From an uncultured Sphingomonadaceae bacterium (lineage in GTDB: Bacteria > Pseudomonadota > Alphaproteobacteria > Sphingomonadales > Sphingomonadaceae), in NCBI GenBank assembly GCA_938003725.1, contig CALKXX010000234.1, positions 1-29,082 on the forward strand: DNA of 29,082 bases, in the 5' to 3' direction. Every line of letters starts with the position of its first letter. The stretch's first letter is position 1. Both the position numbers and the translations under genes were made by a program. Positions 14,499 to 22,168 of the stretch are shown one piece after another. The notes below the pieces were generated by a model. It made no database searches, had not been told where the DNA came from, and saw nothing but the letters and a program-made list of their open reading frames with translations.

Positions 14499-15581
14499 CT
14501 ACATCGCCGCGACAGCCCCCGTATCCGCTTCACACATGTTCACACTGTCCCGGGGAAAATCGTTTGCCCCGGCGACCGGCTCCTCGCCCAGCCAGCGGTC
14601 CAGCCGTTCCATGTCGCAATAGAGCGATTCCTGTCCCCGGCGCAGCACATGATCGATCAGTGCGGCATCATCCGCCGCTACTGGTTCGGCCCGCCATTGT
14701 GGCAGCATCACCCCGGCAAGGTCCGCGTCCATGATTGCATAGTCCGCAGGCCTGTTCTCCGCCGCGCCCCGGTCCGCAACGGTATCGCCATCCTGATCCA
14801 CAGCGGTAATCCGGTAAAAGACCGGCTCATCGCTCCGCGCCGCCCGCGCGGCCAGTTGCGCGGTGACCGCATCCCGTGCTTCGCGCTCGGCCAGCCGCGC
14901 TGCGGCCAAAGCCTGTTGCTCCGCCACAGCGGCCTCTCGCGCGGCGGTCAGTTCCGCCTCCGCCCGGGCTTCGGCGGCGGCATGGGCCAGCTCCACCGGG
15001 TCGGGCTGTTCCAGCATATCGCCAAGCGGTTCATCCGCACCAATGGCCGCGACCAGTTCATCAAAATGCGCCGCCCCGCGCCGCGCCAATGCGCTTTCCC
15101 CGCGCCGGTCCAACCGCCCCAGCAAAGCCAATAGCAACCGCCCGTCAAAGCGCGTGCGCCGCCCCACTTCCTCGCCGTGAAAAAACACTTCCTCTTCCCA
15201 CCCGTGCAGCGCCTTGTCCTGCAACACATCCTCCGCCTCCTGCACCGCGAGTAGCAACGCCGCCTGCCACGCCGCGGCAAAATCGGCATCGCGCCGGCGC
15301 AGTTGATAGGCGCTCTCCCGGCTCATCGAAACAAAGCGCGCCGCATGCCTGACATTCCCGCACCGCGCCAGCGCGCTCAGAAAGCTGGCCTTTGCGGCGG
15401 GCGTCCAGTGGCGCACGGGCTTTGGGGGAGGGGAGATAGTGGTGGTGGGGGCGGAGGGTTCGGGCCGAACATCACAACCTTCCGTTCGTGCTGAGCCTGT
15501 CGAAACATCGATCTCCCCCGACCCAAAACCTGATCCCCCAAATTTTGGACTTAGAGTCCCCCGCGCATCACGTTCAGCCAT
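14499..15581 (-). CDS. GC-rich helix-turn-helix protein with Ala/Glu coiled coil
   Basis: 360 residues from the ATG at 15581, which has GGAG 6 nt upstream. Residues 59-110 form a helix-turn-helix of the kind seen in small terminase-like or regulatory proteins (CGNVRHAARFVSMSRESAYQL). A helical region follows. Residues about 205-265 are an Ala/Glu/Arg-rich coiled coil, and the C-terminus is acidic. Residues 26-35 are encoded by a dispersed sphingomonad repeat. The gene is much richer in GC than its flanks, suggesting transfer or strong drift. Similar proteins are frequent in sphingomonads without known function. A phage origin is possible but not shown. Confidence 0.78.
   Translation of the reverse strand: MAERDARGTLSPKFGGSGFGSGEIDVSTGSARTEGCDVRPEPSAPTTTISPPPKPVRHWTPAAKASFLSALARCGNVRHAARFVSMSRESAYQLRRRDADFAAAWQAALLLAVQEAEDVLQDKALHGWEEEVFFHGEEVGRRTRFDGRLLLALLGRLDRRGESALARRGAAHFDELVAAIGADEPLGDMLEQPDPVELAHAAAEARAEAELTAAREAAVAEQQALAAARLAEREARDAVTAQLAARAARSDEPVFYRITAVDQDGDTVADRGAAENRPADYAIMDADLAGVMLPQWRAEPVAADDAALIDHVLRRGQESLYCDMERLDRWLGEEPVAGANDFPRDSVNMCEADTGAVAAM
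15482..15504 (+). repeat. Dispersed sphingomonad-type repeat inside a coding region
   Basis: This 23-bp segment contains TTCGTGCTGAGCCTGTCGAA, which I recognise as a motif scattered through many sphingomonad and related genomes, in intergenic DNA and inside reading frames. Here it lies in the N-terminal linker of the helix-turn-helix gene and is translated on the minus strand as VSTGSARTEG or close to it. Only one copy was noticed in the window. Confidence 0.7.
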
Positions 15582-15595
15582 TTTTATCTCCACAG

Positions 15596-15652
15596 CAAAA
15601 CCACCTCCACTCAGGATTGAGTGGGTTAGTATGGTATTATGCGGTGGTTTTG
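15596..15652 (-). promoter_or_regulatory. Nested inverted repeats in the leader of the helix-turn-helix gene
   Basis: CAAAACCACC (15596-15605) pairs with GGTGGTTTTG (15643-15652). Inside it, CCACTCA (15607-15613) pairs with TGAGTGG (15618-15624) around a GGAT loop. The structure starts 14 bases upstream of the ATG at 15581 and is followed at once by the ribosome site. It could be a cis-acting RNA element or an autoregulatory operator. Confidence 0.6.
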
Positions 15653-15819
15653 ATAACCTATTTGGTGTGGTGTAGGAAAGGAATAAGCGGGAAATGGTTG
15701 CCCTTCAGTTGGCAACTTCAAAACAGTCAGCGTAAACTTACATTGCAGAAGAATCATAATGTAACCATATAAAATTAAAGAATATAGGTATCGTGCCCAA
15801 ATCACGCTTATTACCAAAC
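15653..15819. other. AT-rich intergenic DNA
   Basis: No gene is seen here. A 6-bp inverted repeat pairs 15697-15702 with 15711-15716. Another, TTACATT/AATGTAA, pairs 15738-15744 with 15758-15764. The stretch is AT-rich against the GC-rich genes on both sides and probably holds the promoter of the helix-turn-helix gene. Confidence 0.4.
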
Positions 15820-16173
15820 TCACCCCAAACCCGTCACCTCCAACCCCGAAACCACGAACATATAGCCCAGCGCGCCGTACATCAGGGTGCGGAACCAGGG
15901 GTGGGGGATGCGCGCCTTTGCGGGGAGGCCGCGGGGGTGGACCACTTCCACCTGTTCGCCGATCACCGGGGTGGGGAAGGGCGAGTACATGGAATCGCGT
16001 ACCTCGATAAAGCGGCCGCCTTCATCCGCGAAGAGCAGGATGGCGCTATACATGGTTGCGCCGTCCTCTCTCACGCGGTGGTGACGCGCGATTTTGGCGG
16101 TGGTGCGGCGGGTGTCGTTGCGGATGAACGGCACATCGCTGCGCAGCGCCAGCGCCAGTCCCGTTGCCGCCAA
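15820..16173 (-). CDS. DUF3592-like membrane protein, 5' end damaged or atypical
   Basis: 117 residues from a TTG at 16173. The protein matches the layout of DUF3592 proteins: an N-terminal membrane anchor, a beta-rich periplasmic or cytosolic domain (about 20-90, with GEQVEVVHPRGLPAKARI) and a C-terminal membrane segment (about 95-112). The frame continues upstream through a hydrophobic VIETIFLWACLLL segment that belongs to the anchor, but reaches a TAG without an ATG. An ATG at 16222 is one base out of frame, and removing one base between would give a natural start. The gene is probably frameshifted, or starts at a weak codon. It is downstream of uvrA on the same strand. Confidence 0.55.
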   Translation of the reverse strand: MAATGLALALRSDVPFIRNDTRRTTAKIARHHRVREDGATMYSAILLFADEGGRFIEVRDSMYSPFPTPVIGEQVEVVHPRGLPAKARIPHPWFRTLMYGALGYMFVVSGLEVTGLG

Positions 16174-16387
16174 CAGCAGGCATGCCCAGAGGAAGATCGT
16201 TTCGATGACGCCGCGCTAGCATGGAAAATTGCGGATGTTAAGGATGCCATTTTCGGTATCGTCGACTGGAGCCGGGACCCGGTAAAAATAGAGTCGCACA
16301 GCATCGCATTTGGCGGACTGGCCGCGGCCTGCGCCGGGGTGACGGTCATGGTGAGGGCGGCGCAACGCAATCGAAGCAATCCCGCTA

Positions 16388-19339
16388 CTATTTGGCGAGC
16401 ATATCCTTCAAATAGCCGCCGGTAAAACTACCCTTCACTTTCGCGACCTGTTCCGGTGTCCCCTCAGCGACGATTTTACCGCCGCGCACGCCGCCTTCGG
16501 GGCCAAGATCGAGGATATGGTCGGCGGTTTTGATGACGTCCAGATTATGTTCGATCACGATGACGCTATTGCCTTGTTCCACCAAGCGGTGAAGCACCTG
16601 CAGTAATTTGCGAACGTCTTCAAAATGAAGACCGGTGGTCGGCTCATCAAGAATATACAGCGTTTGCCCAGTCGAGCGTTTCGATAGCTCCTTCGCCAGT
16701 TTGACCCGCTGTGCCTCTCCGCCGGACAATGTCGTCGCCTGTTGCCCAACCTTCACATAACCCAGACCAACTTCATAAAGCATCGCCATTTTGTCGCGGA
16801 TCGGCGGTACGGCCTTGAAAAAACTCACCGCATCCTCGACCGTCATGTCGAGTATGTCGGCAATTGACTTGCCCTTGAATTTCACTTCCAAAGTCTCGCG
16901 GTTATAGCGTTTCCCGCCGCATTCTTCACACGTCACATAGACATCGGGCAGGAAGTGCATCTCTATCTTGATCAGCCCGTCGCCGCGACATACTTCGCAG
17001 CGCCCGCCCTTGACGTTGAAACTGAACCGTCCGGGTTTATAGCCGCGCGCCGCCGCCTCTGGCAGGCCCGCAAACCAGTCGCGAATATTGGTGAACGCAC
17101 CGGTATAGGTCGCGGGGTTGGAGCGCGGCGTGCGGCCAATCGGGGATTGGTCAATATCGATTACCTTGTCGCAATATTCCAGGCCAGTGACCTTGTCATG
17201 CTTGCCCGCAATAACACGCGCGCCGTTCAACGTCCGTGCCGCCGCCGCATAGAGCGTATCGATGGTGAGCGAGCTTTTGCCGGAGCCTGACAGGCCGGTG
17301 ATGCAGGTAAAGGTGCCCAGCGGGATGGAGGCCGTCACATTTTGCAGGTTATTTGCGCTCGCCCCGTGCACGGTCAATTTCTTGCCCGAACCCTTGCGGC
17401 GTTTTTCCGGTACTTCAATTTGCCGGGTACCATTTAGATATTGTGCGGTGAGCGATTTCTTGTTCTTCAAGATCTGCTTCAGCGTACCGCTGGCGATGAC
17501 CTCTCCGCCATGGACGCCTGCACCGGGGCCGATATCAACTACATGATCGGCGGATCGGATGGCGTCCTCATCATGCTCGACGACGATCACCGTATTGCCC
17601 AGGTCGCGCAGGCGTTTCAAGGTCGTCAACAGACGGTCATTATCTCGTTGATGCAGGCCAATGCTTGGTTCATCCAAAACGTACAAAACACCGCTCAGTC
17701 CTGAACCTATTTGGCTCGCTAGCCGGATGCGCTGACTTTCCCCTCCGGACAGGGTGCCGCTTGTTCGGTCCAGATTGAGATAGTCCAGGCCCACATTGTT
17801 CAAAAAACCCAGACGCTCTACGATTTCTTTTAGGATCGGCTCGGCAATCTGCTTCTGCGTCTTGTCTAGCTTATCCGCAAGGCCATCAAAAAATTCCAGT
17901 GCGTCGCCGACACTGCGGCGTGTTGGGATGGAAATATCTTCCCCGGCAATTTTTACCGCGAGCGCTTCGGGTTTGAGCCGGGCGCCGTGACAGACTTCGC
18001 AATAGGCTGCGGCTTGGAATTTTGAGAGTTCTTCTCGCATCCACGCGCTTTCGGTTTGGAGCATGCGGCGGTTGAGGTTGCCGACGACACCCTCAAACGG
18101 CTTCTTTACTTCGTAACTTTTGCGCCCATCCTGAAAACGGAGCGTCACCGGTATCCCCTGTGTACCATTGAGCACAACATCGCGGTGATGCTCGCTCAGT
18201 TCGTGCCAAGGCGTATCAAGCGAGAATTCAAAATGCTTCGCGATGCTGCCCAGTACCTGCATATAATAGGGGGAGGGCGGATTGGATTTTGCCCAGGGCA
18301 CAACCGCGCCCTTTTTGATCGACAGCGCCGGATTGGGGACGATCAATTGCGGATCGAAATATTGCTTTTCGCCCAAACCGTCACATGCGGGACAGGCCCC
18401 CTGAGGTGCGTTGAACGAAAACAATCGGGGCGCGATTTCCTCGATCGTGAAGCCGCTGACCGGGCAGGCGAAACGCTCTGAAAACACGATCCGGTTATCA
18501 GGCAGCCCGGTGCCTTTCATCTTCTTGCCGGAAAGCTCAGCGGTCCCCGGCTCTGGTTTAAAAAGCGCGCTGGCCTCGTTGACGGCGCCCTTGCTGGTCA
18601 TCGCTTCATCGACCGTCCCTTCGGCCAGATCGACAAAGGCCAATCCATCCGCCAGGCGTAGGGCCGTTTCAAAGCTATCCGCTAATCGCTGTTCCATACC
18701 TTCGCGCACCACAAGCCGGTCAACGACGACTTCAATGTCATGCTTATATTTCTTGTCGAGCTTTGGCGTTTCTTCAATATCGTAAAACTCGCCGTCGACG
18801 CGCACCCGCGTAAAGCCCGCTTTCTGCCATTCCAGCAATTCCTTACGATATTCCCCCTTACGCCCACGCACGACCGGGGCCAGCAGATAGAAGCGGGTTT
18901 TTTCCGCCAGCATCATCACCCGGTCGACCATCTGGCTGACGGTTTGTGCGGTAATTGGTTCACCCGTGGCGGGCGAATAGGGGACACCGGCCCGCGCCCA
19001 TAACAGACGCATATAATCATATATCTCCGTCACGGTCGCAACCGTTGAACGCGGGTTGCGCGACGTCGTTTTCTGTTCGATGGAGATTGCCGGGGACAGC
19101 CCCTCGATATGCTCGACATCGGGTTTCTGCATCATCTCCAGAAATTGGCGCGCATAGGCGGAGAGCGATTCCACATAGCGCCGCTGCCCCTCGGCATAGA
19201 TGGTGTCGAATGCCAGCGACGATTTCCCGCTGCCCGACAGGCCGGTAATCACGATCAATTTGTCGCGCGGCAGATCAATATCAACGCCTTTGAGATTATG
19301 CTCCCGGGCGCCCTTCACTTTGATGTGTGTGAGACTCAT
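16388..19339 (-). CDS. uvrA: Excinuclease ABC subunit A
   Basis: 983 residues, full length and slightly longer than E. coli UvrA (940). It is the DNA-damage recognition ATPase of nucleotide excision repair and loads UvrB as a dimer. Two ABC modules are visible: Walker A GLSGSGKSS at 33-41 and a second copy in the C-terminal half, with ABC signatures LSGGESQRI and LSGGEAQRV, each followed by a Walker B (LDEPS, LDEPT). Zinc-finger cysteines appear as CPAC, CEVC and a CEVC-to-CEEC pair. An SOS box lies about 70 bp upstream, so LexA control is likely. The Shine-Dalgarno before the ATG is weak. Confidence 0.98.
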   Translation of the reverse strand: MSLTHIKVKGAREHNLKGVDIDLPRDKLIVITGLSGSGKSSLAFDTIYAEGQRRYVESLSAYARQFLEMMQKPDVEHIEGLSPAISIEQKTTSRNPRSTVATVTEIYDYMRLLWARAGVPYSPATGEPITAQTVSQMVDRVMMLAEKTRFYLLAPVVRGRKGEYRKELLEWQKAGFTRVRVDGEFYDIEETPKLDKKYKHDIEVVVDRLVVREGMEQRLADSFETALRLADGLAFVDLAEGTVDEAMTSKGAVNEASALFKPEPGTAELSGKKMKGTGLPDNRIVFSERFACPVSGFTIEEIAPRLFSFNAPQGACPACDGLGEKQYFDPQLIVPNPALSIKKGAVVPWAKSNPPSPYYMQVLGSIAKHFEFSLDTPWHELSEHHRDVVLNGTQGIPVTLRFQDGRKSYEVKKPFEGVVGNLNRRMLQTESAWMREELSKFQAAAYCEVCHGARLKPEALAVKIAGEDISIPTRRSVGDALEFFDGLADKLDKTQKQIAEPILKEIVERLGFLNNVGLDYLNLDRTSGTLSGGESQRIRLASQIGSGLSGVLYVLDEPSIGLHQRDNDRLLTTLKRLRDLGNTVIVVEHDEDAIRSADHVVDIGPGAGVHGGEVIASGTLKQILKNKKSLTAQYLNGTRQIEVPEKRRKGSGKKLTVHGASANNLQNVTASIPLGTFTCITGLSGSGKSSLTIDTLYAAAARTLNGARVIAGKHDKVTGLEYCDKVIDIDQSPIGRTPRSNPATYTGAFTNIRDWFAGLPEAAARGYKPGRFSFNVKGGRCEVCRGDGLIKIEMHFLPDVYVTCEECGGKRYNRETLEVKFKGKSIADILDMTVEDAVSFFKAVPPIRDKMAMLYEVGLGYVKVGQQATTLSGGEAQRVKLAKELSKRSTGQTLYILDEPTTGLHFEDVRKLLQVLHRLVEQGNSVIVIEHNLDVIKTADHILDLGPEGGVRGGKIVAEGTPEQVAKVKGSFTGGYLKDMLAK

Positions 19340-19407
19340 AAACGTGCTTTGCCGAAGATGCCGGACAGAGTCCAGCAGGTGATTGGGCAGGGTTAGCGGC
19401 GCACTAT

Positions 19408-19422
19408 GTTCTGTTTTTGTTC
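19408..19422. promoter_or_regulatory. LexA (SOS) box upstream of uvrA
   Basis: GTTC-N7-GTTC exactly matches the alphaproteobacterial LexA operator. It lies 69 bp upstream of the uvrA start, the usual place for repression. A long plus-strand frame from 19383 that would run over it is therefore unlikely to start there. Confidence 0.82.
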
Positions 19423-19449
19423 GTGATGCAAGAGAGATGTTGGAAGAGC

Positions 19450-19463
19450 GTGACGGGGGTCAC
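19450..19463. promoter_or_regulatory. Possible CRP-family half-palindrome site
   Basis: GTGA-N6-TCAC forms a 14-bp dyad ahead of the lipoprotein cassette. It shares the core of the perfect site at 12262 but lacks the outer T/A pair. Regulation of the cassette or of uvrA is conceivable. Confidence 0.3.
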
Positions 19464-19499
19464 GGGTGGATTGATCCCATTCCCCCTAGTTTGTTGGTC

Positions 19500-19946
19500 A
19501 TGTTAGAAATGTCGACCTGCAAAAAGATCAAATCTGGAGAACAGGATCTGGCTGAATTTTGCACTGTAGCCTCTGAGCACGGTTCGCCTTCAGTTTTGTT
19601 GTTGCTGCTGATTCTCTTGCTGCCAGGTTGTACTACGATCAACGTGCTGCCGAACGAACTTGGCGAGTTGTCGAAATTAAGCGAGAGGGTTTTTGTTGGT
19701 GCAGTGAAGGTACGCCTCCCTGCCACCAGCGGTCACATACAGGCCGTCGATGTCAAAACTCTCGGAGCTGGATGGCAATCAGGGCCATTTGTCGGCTGGA
19801 ATGCATCTAATTTGGTCACCGCCGATCCCGCTGAATGCCAGTTGCTAATCGTCGTGCGATCGGGAGCTGAAGCCAAAAACGCAAAAGAAATCATTTCATC
19901 TCTAGAGGGGCAGAATCCATGCATAGTCGACTATACAAGAAAATAG
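19500..19946 (+). CDS. Putative lipoprotein, first gene of an unknown cassette
   Basis: 148 residues from the ATG at 19500 (another ATG is at 19509). The frame continues back to 19383, but that start would span the LexA box. A Leu/Ile-rich hydrophobic run ends in a lipobox-like LLPGC with Cys at about residue 44, so the N-terminal region is unusually long and contains acidic residues. A later non-ATG start is possible. The mature part of about 105 residues has no recognised domain. Its end overlaps the next gene by 28 bases, indicating coupling. Lower GC than the flanking genes hints at acquisition. Confidence 0.6.
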   Translation: MLEMSTCKKIKSGEQDLAEFCTVASEHGSPSVLLLLLILLLPGCTTINVLPNELGELSKLSERVFVGAVKVRLPATSGHIQAVDVKTLGAGWQSGPFVGWNASNLVTADPAECQLLIVVRSGAEAKNAKEIISSLEGQNPCIVDYTRK

Positions 19947-20779
19947 GTGCTGCGGCGCTGATCGTGACGACCGCTGGTTGTATGCAAGCCACACGGCATA
20001 GCAATACAATGGTTTTTGGAACGAATACAAATGTCGGCGTAAAGGTCGGGCAGAATGTCAATCAAGTACCGGAAATTTTAATTGGATATGATCGTCAGGA
20101 AGCAGTGATCATGCCGCTTTGGGCAAACACCGAAGATGACAATGAAGGTAATGGCGGAAATCTTCTCTCTCCTTGCCAAGTCGATGATGTCGAATATGGC
20201 CAAGGCGTCCATCCGTGCGCGTTCGTGGCAAGTCGACAAGAGAGCAAGGACAGTTATGCTCAAGACAGCTATTCTGTGCTGGCCAGTTTTGGCGCTCAAA
20301 TTGAAGGCAATGGGGCGGGACCAGAAGCGCAAGTCGGGCTGGCTCAATATTTTGCAACTGGGATGGCAGCCCAGATTTTGGCGTTGATGGGCGGAGCTTC
20401 ACTAGTTGCTGTAGGTGATGCAGCGACAAAAGCCGCTGAAAAGGCTCCAGAAACTGCCAATGCCGCTTCAACACTTGTCGGAGAAAGTTTTGGAAAAAAC
20501 TCTGGCAAATTGGACACCGGGGAGTTGGCGAACGAACTCAGTGAGTATTTTGACCCCGGTGCCCCTTTGATTGCGACGAGAGTTGGATTTCTAACCAGAG
20601 GAAATTTTGCGTCCGTCAATCTTGCAATTCCAGCTGGGCACACGCCGCAATCTTATGGATTTTTGTTGTCTAGGAGTACTGCTAATCCATCAGCTCAACG
20701 AAAATTGGCACAGCTGCTAATAAATGCTGACCCAGATATTACGGCCACAAAAAAAATTGCTGAAGTTCTTAACAAATAG
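19919..20779 (+). CDS. Putative lipoprotein, second gene of an unknown cassette
   Basis: 286 residues with GAGGGG 8 nt before the ATG. The signal peptide ends TTAGC with Cys21 (Thr at -3 is slightly unusual). The early mature region (FGTNTNVGVKVGQNVNQVPEILIGYDRQEAVIMP, about 33-66) reads as beta strands and resembles the start of a widespread unnamed family with the pattern GTxTxxGxDxxxxxxxxxxxxxGYxRxE. That family often carries a later DxYSVLASF-like motif, here SYSVLASFGAQI. An Ala-rich helical region (about 150-185) follows. Outer-membrane or periplasmic location is inferred. Function is unknown. Confidence 0.72.
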   Translation: MHSRLYKKIGAAALIVTTAGCMQATRHSNTMVFGTNTNVGVKVGQNVNQVPEILIGYDRQEAVIMPLWANTEDDNEGNGGNLLSPCQVDDVEYGQGVHPCAFVASRQESKDSYAQDSYSVLASFGAQIEGNGAGPEAQVGLAQYFATGMAAQILALMGGASLVAVGDAATKAAEKAPETANAASTLVGESFGKNSGKLDTGELANELSEYFDPGAPLIATRVGFLTRGNFASVNLAIPAGHTPQSYGFLLSRSTANPSAQRKLAQLLINADPDITATKKIAEVLNK

Positions 20780-20789
20780 GAGTTTAACA

Positions 20790-20969
20790 ATGGCGATTAT
20801 TATCATTGAAGATGTTCCAAAAGACCAAAAAGAGGAGGAATGTGCACGAGCGAGAGTTTTTGGGGCAATATCGTGTAAGGTAGTCAAGGACCATGGTGAT
20901 ATGGTAGATATCGAAATCGTGTTTCCGGACAAAGAAAAGCTTCAAGACCGAATCACAAGAACGGAGTAG
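20790..20969 (+). CDS. Small acidic cytosolic protein, third gene of an unknown cassette
   Basis: 59 residues from the ATG at 20790, 7 nt after a strong AGGAG (20778-20782) that overlaps the stop of the preceding gene. No signal peptide or membrane segment. It starts with a hydrophobic beta strand (MAIIIIEDV) followed by a Lys/Glu-rich helix, a second strand region (VDIEIVFP) and a charged tail. Tight spacing places it in the same operon as the two lipoproteins. No family is recognised. It could be a regulator or chaperone for the pair. Confidence 0.6.
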   Translation: MAIIIIEDVPKDQKEEECARARVFGAISCKVVKDHGDMVDIEIVFPDKEKLQDRITRTE

Positions 20970-21142
20970 CGTTGCTATAGTTGCTATTGTCTATCCCCCA
21001 ATCGAACCCCATCCCACCTTCGTCGAAACGTGCACCAGCTAACCTCGCCCACCTGCTATCCCTAGATCAGCTGAGACAGTTCTCGTACAACGACCCGCAC
21101 GATTCGGGTTTTGGTCGGGCTCAGACAGGGGGATGGTGTGAT

Positions 21143-21805
21143 ATGAAGATGCGGTCTGAATATCTGGTTTTGCGAAGAAAATTGCCTACCGCATGGGCAT
21201 GCTCCAATTTTCGCAGGGCCGGTTTTGGCGGCTTACCCCTATTTGCCGTTATCATGGCGGGTCTTTTGGCATCATCCTCCGTTTCCGCGCAAACGGCGCA
21301 AACACAGCCTGTGCCAACCCCCACGCCCACACCCTCACCGCCGCCCGCCAGTGCCACGACCGATCACCGGGCCTTTGATTTCTGGATTGGCATTTGGGAT
21401 GTGACGCCGGCCGGGCGTGATGTGCCTATTGGAAAAAATATCATCACGGCGGACCATGCGGGCTGTGTGATCCGAGAGGACTATGCGACCAAGGGCGGCT
21501 ATACCGGTATGAGCATGAGCTTTTACGACGCGGCCCGCAAGTCATGGCATCAGACCTGGATGGGCGCAGATGGCAGCGCGCTTTATATCGAGGGCGGTCT
21601 GAACGACGCGGGCCAGATGGTATTGAGCAATGCAAACACGCCCTATTATGTCAAAGGCACGCCGATCAATCGCATTACCTGGACGCCGAACGCGGACGGC
21701 AGCGTGCGCCAGCATTGGCAAGCGTCACAGGATGGCGGGAAGACGTGGAGCGATGTGTTTAACGGGCTTTATGTAAAAAATACGGATGGAGCAAACCACC
21801 CCTAG
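21143..21805 (+). CDS. Secreted protein with FDFWIGxWDV motif (DUF1579-like)
   Basis: 220 residues from the ATG at 21143. The frame runs back to 20981 but that part has no start signals and poor codon use. A long positively charged n-region precedes a hydrophobic core ending SSSVSAQ (about residue 50). A Pro/Thr linker (TPTPTPSPPP) follows. The mature domain starts with HRAFDFWIGIWDV and continues as a beta-rich domain of about 140 residues, with NIITADHAGCVIRED and W/Y-rich strands. This is the pattern of DUF1579-like, lipocalin-like proteins, probably periplasmic. Ligand unknown. Confidence 0.75.
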   Translation: MKMRSEYLVLRRKLPTAWACSNFRRAGFGGLPLFAVIMAGLLASSSVSAQTAQTQPVPTPTPTPSPPPASATTDHRAFDFWIGIWDVTPAGRDVPIGKNIITADHAGCVIREDYATKGGYTGMSMSFYDAARKSWHQTWMGADGSALYIEGGLNDAGQMVLSNANTPYYVKGTPINRITWTPNADGSVRQHWQASQDGGKTWSDVFNGLYVKNTDGANHP

Positions 21806-21865
21806 CCGGGTCGGGTTTTCGACTTTATACGCCTGATAGTCTACTATGATTATTCGGGGGTTGCG

Positions 21866-22120
21866 TTGCCAATATCACTAAAGTTCGGAACTTTATTTGC
21901 GTTGTCTATGCTGGCAGGAGGCGTTGCCGAAGCGCAGGAGAGTGCGCCCGAAAAGCAAACCGGGAATGAGCCGGTCGCAGTGGATATTGATGAAATGGCC
22001 GCTGCGAAACAGCCCGGACTACCGTCCGAAGAAAAAGACGCCGAAGACAGCAAGGTCAATGTTCATGATCTGCAGATTATCAATATTCCGCTAGCGTTGG
22101 GCGACGTTGATCTGGCATAA
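21866..22120 (+). pseudogene. Amino-terminal part of a broken secreted-protein gene
   Basis: 84 residues from a TTG with no ribosome site, containing a signal-peptide core (TLFALSMLAGGVAEAQ) and a polar acidic segment, then TAA at 22118-22120. The next large ORF is in the same frame, so this is its likely N-terminus cut off by a nonsense codon. An ATG at 21846 is out of frame, and one extra G in the G5 run at 21856-21860 would join it to this frame and give a normal start. Both lesions together suggest a decaying gene or assembly errors. Confidence 0.6.
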
Positions 22121-22168
22121 GTCAGCGATCCGCTTTGGGCAAAAGGGTCTCGCCCCAAGGCGAACAAG

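Noticed and set aside
12618..15581. Prophage or gene transfer agent remnant
   Set aside because: The M15 peptidase and helix-turn-helix protein are phage-like in style, but there is no capsid, portal, tail, integrase or attachment repeat.
15738..15764. dif recombination site (TTACATT/AATGTAA inverted repeat)
   Set aside because: The arms are 7 bp with a 13-bp spacer, unlike the two 11-bp arms and 6-bp spacer of dif.
15793..16425. 210-codon plus-strand ORF across the DUF3592 and uvrA ends
   Set aside because: It is antisense to the DUF3592-like domain and the uvrA 3' end, with no start signals or recognisable domain.
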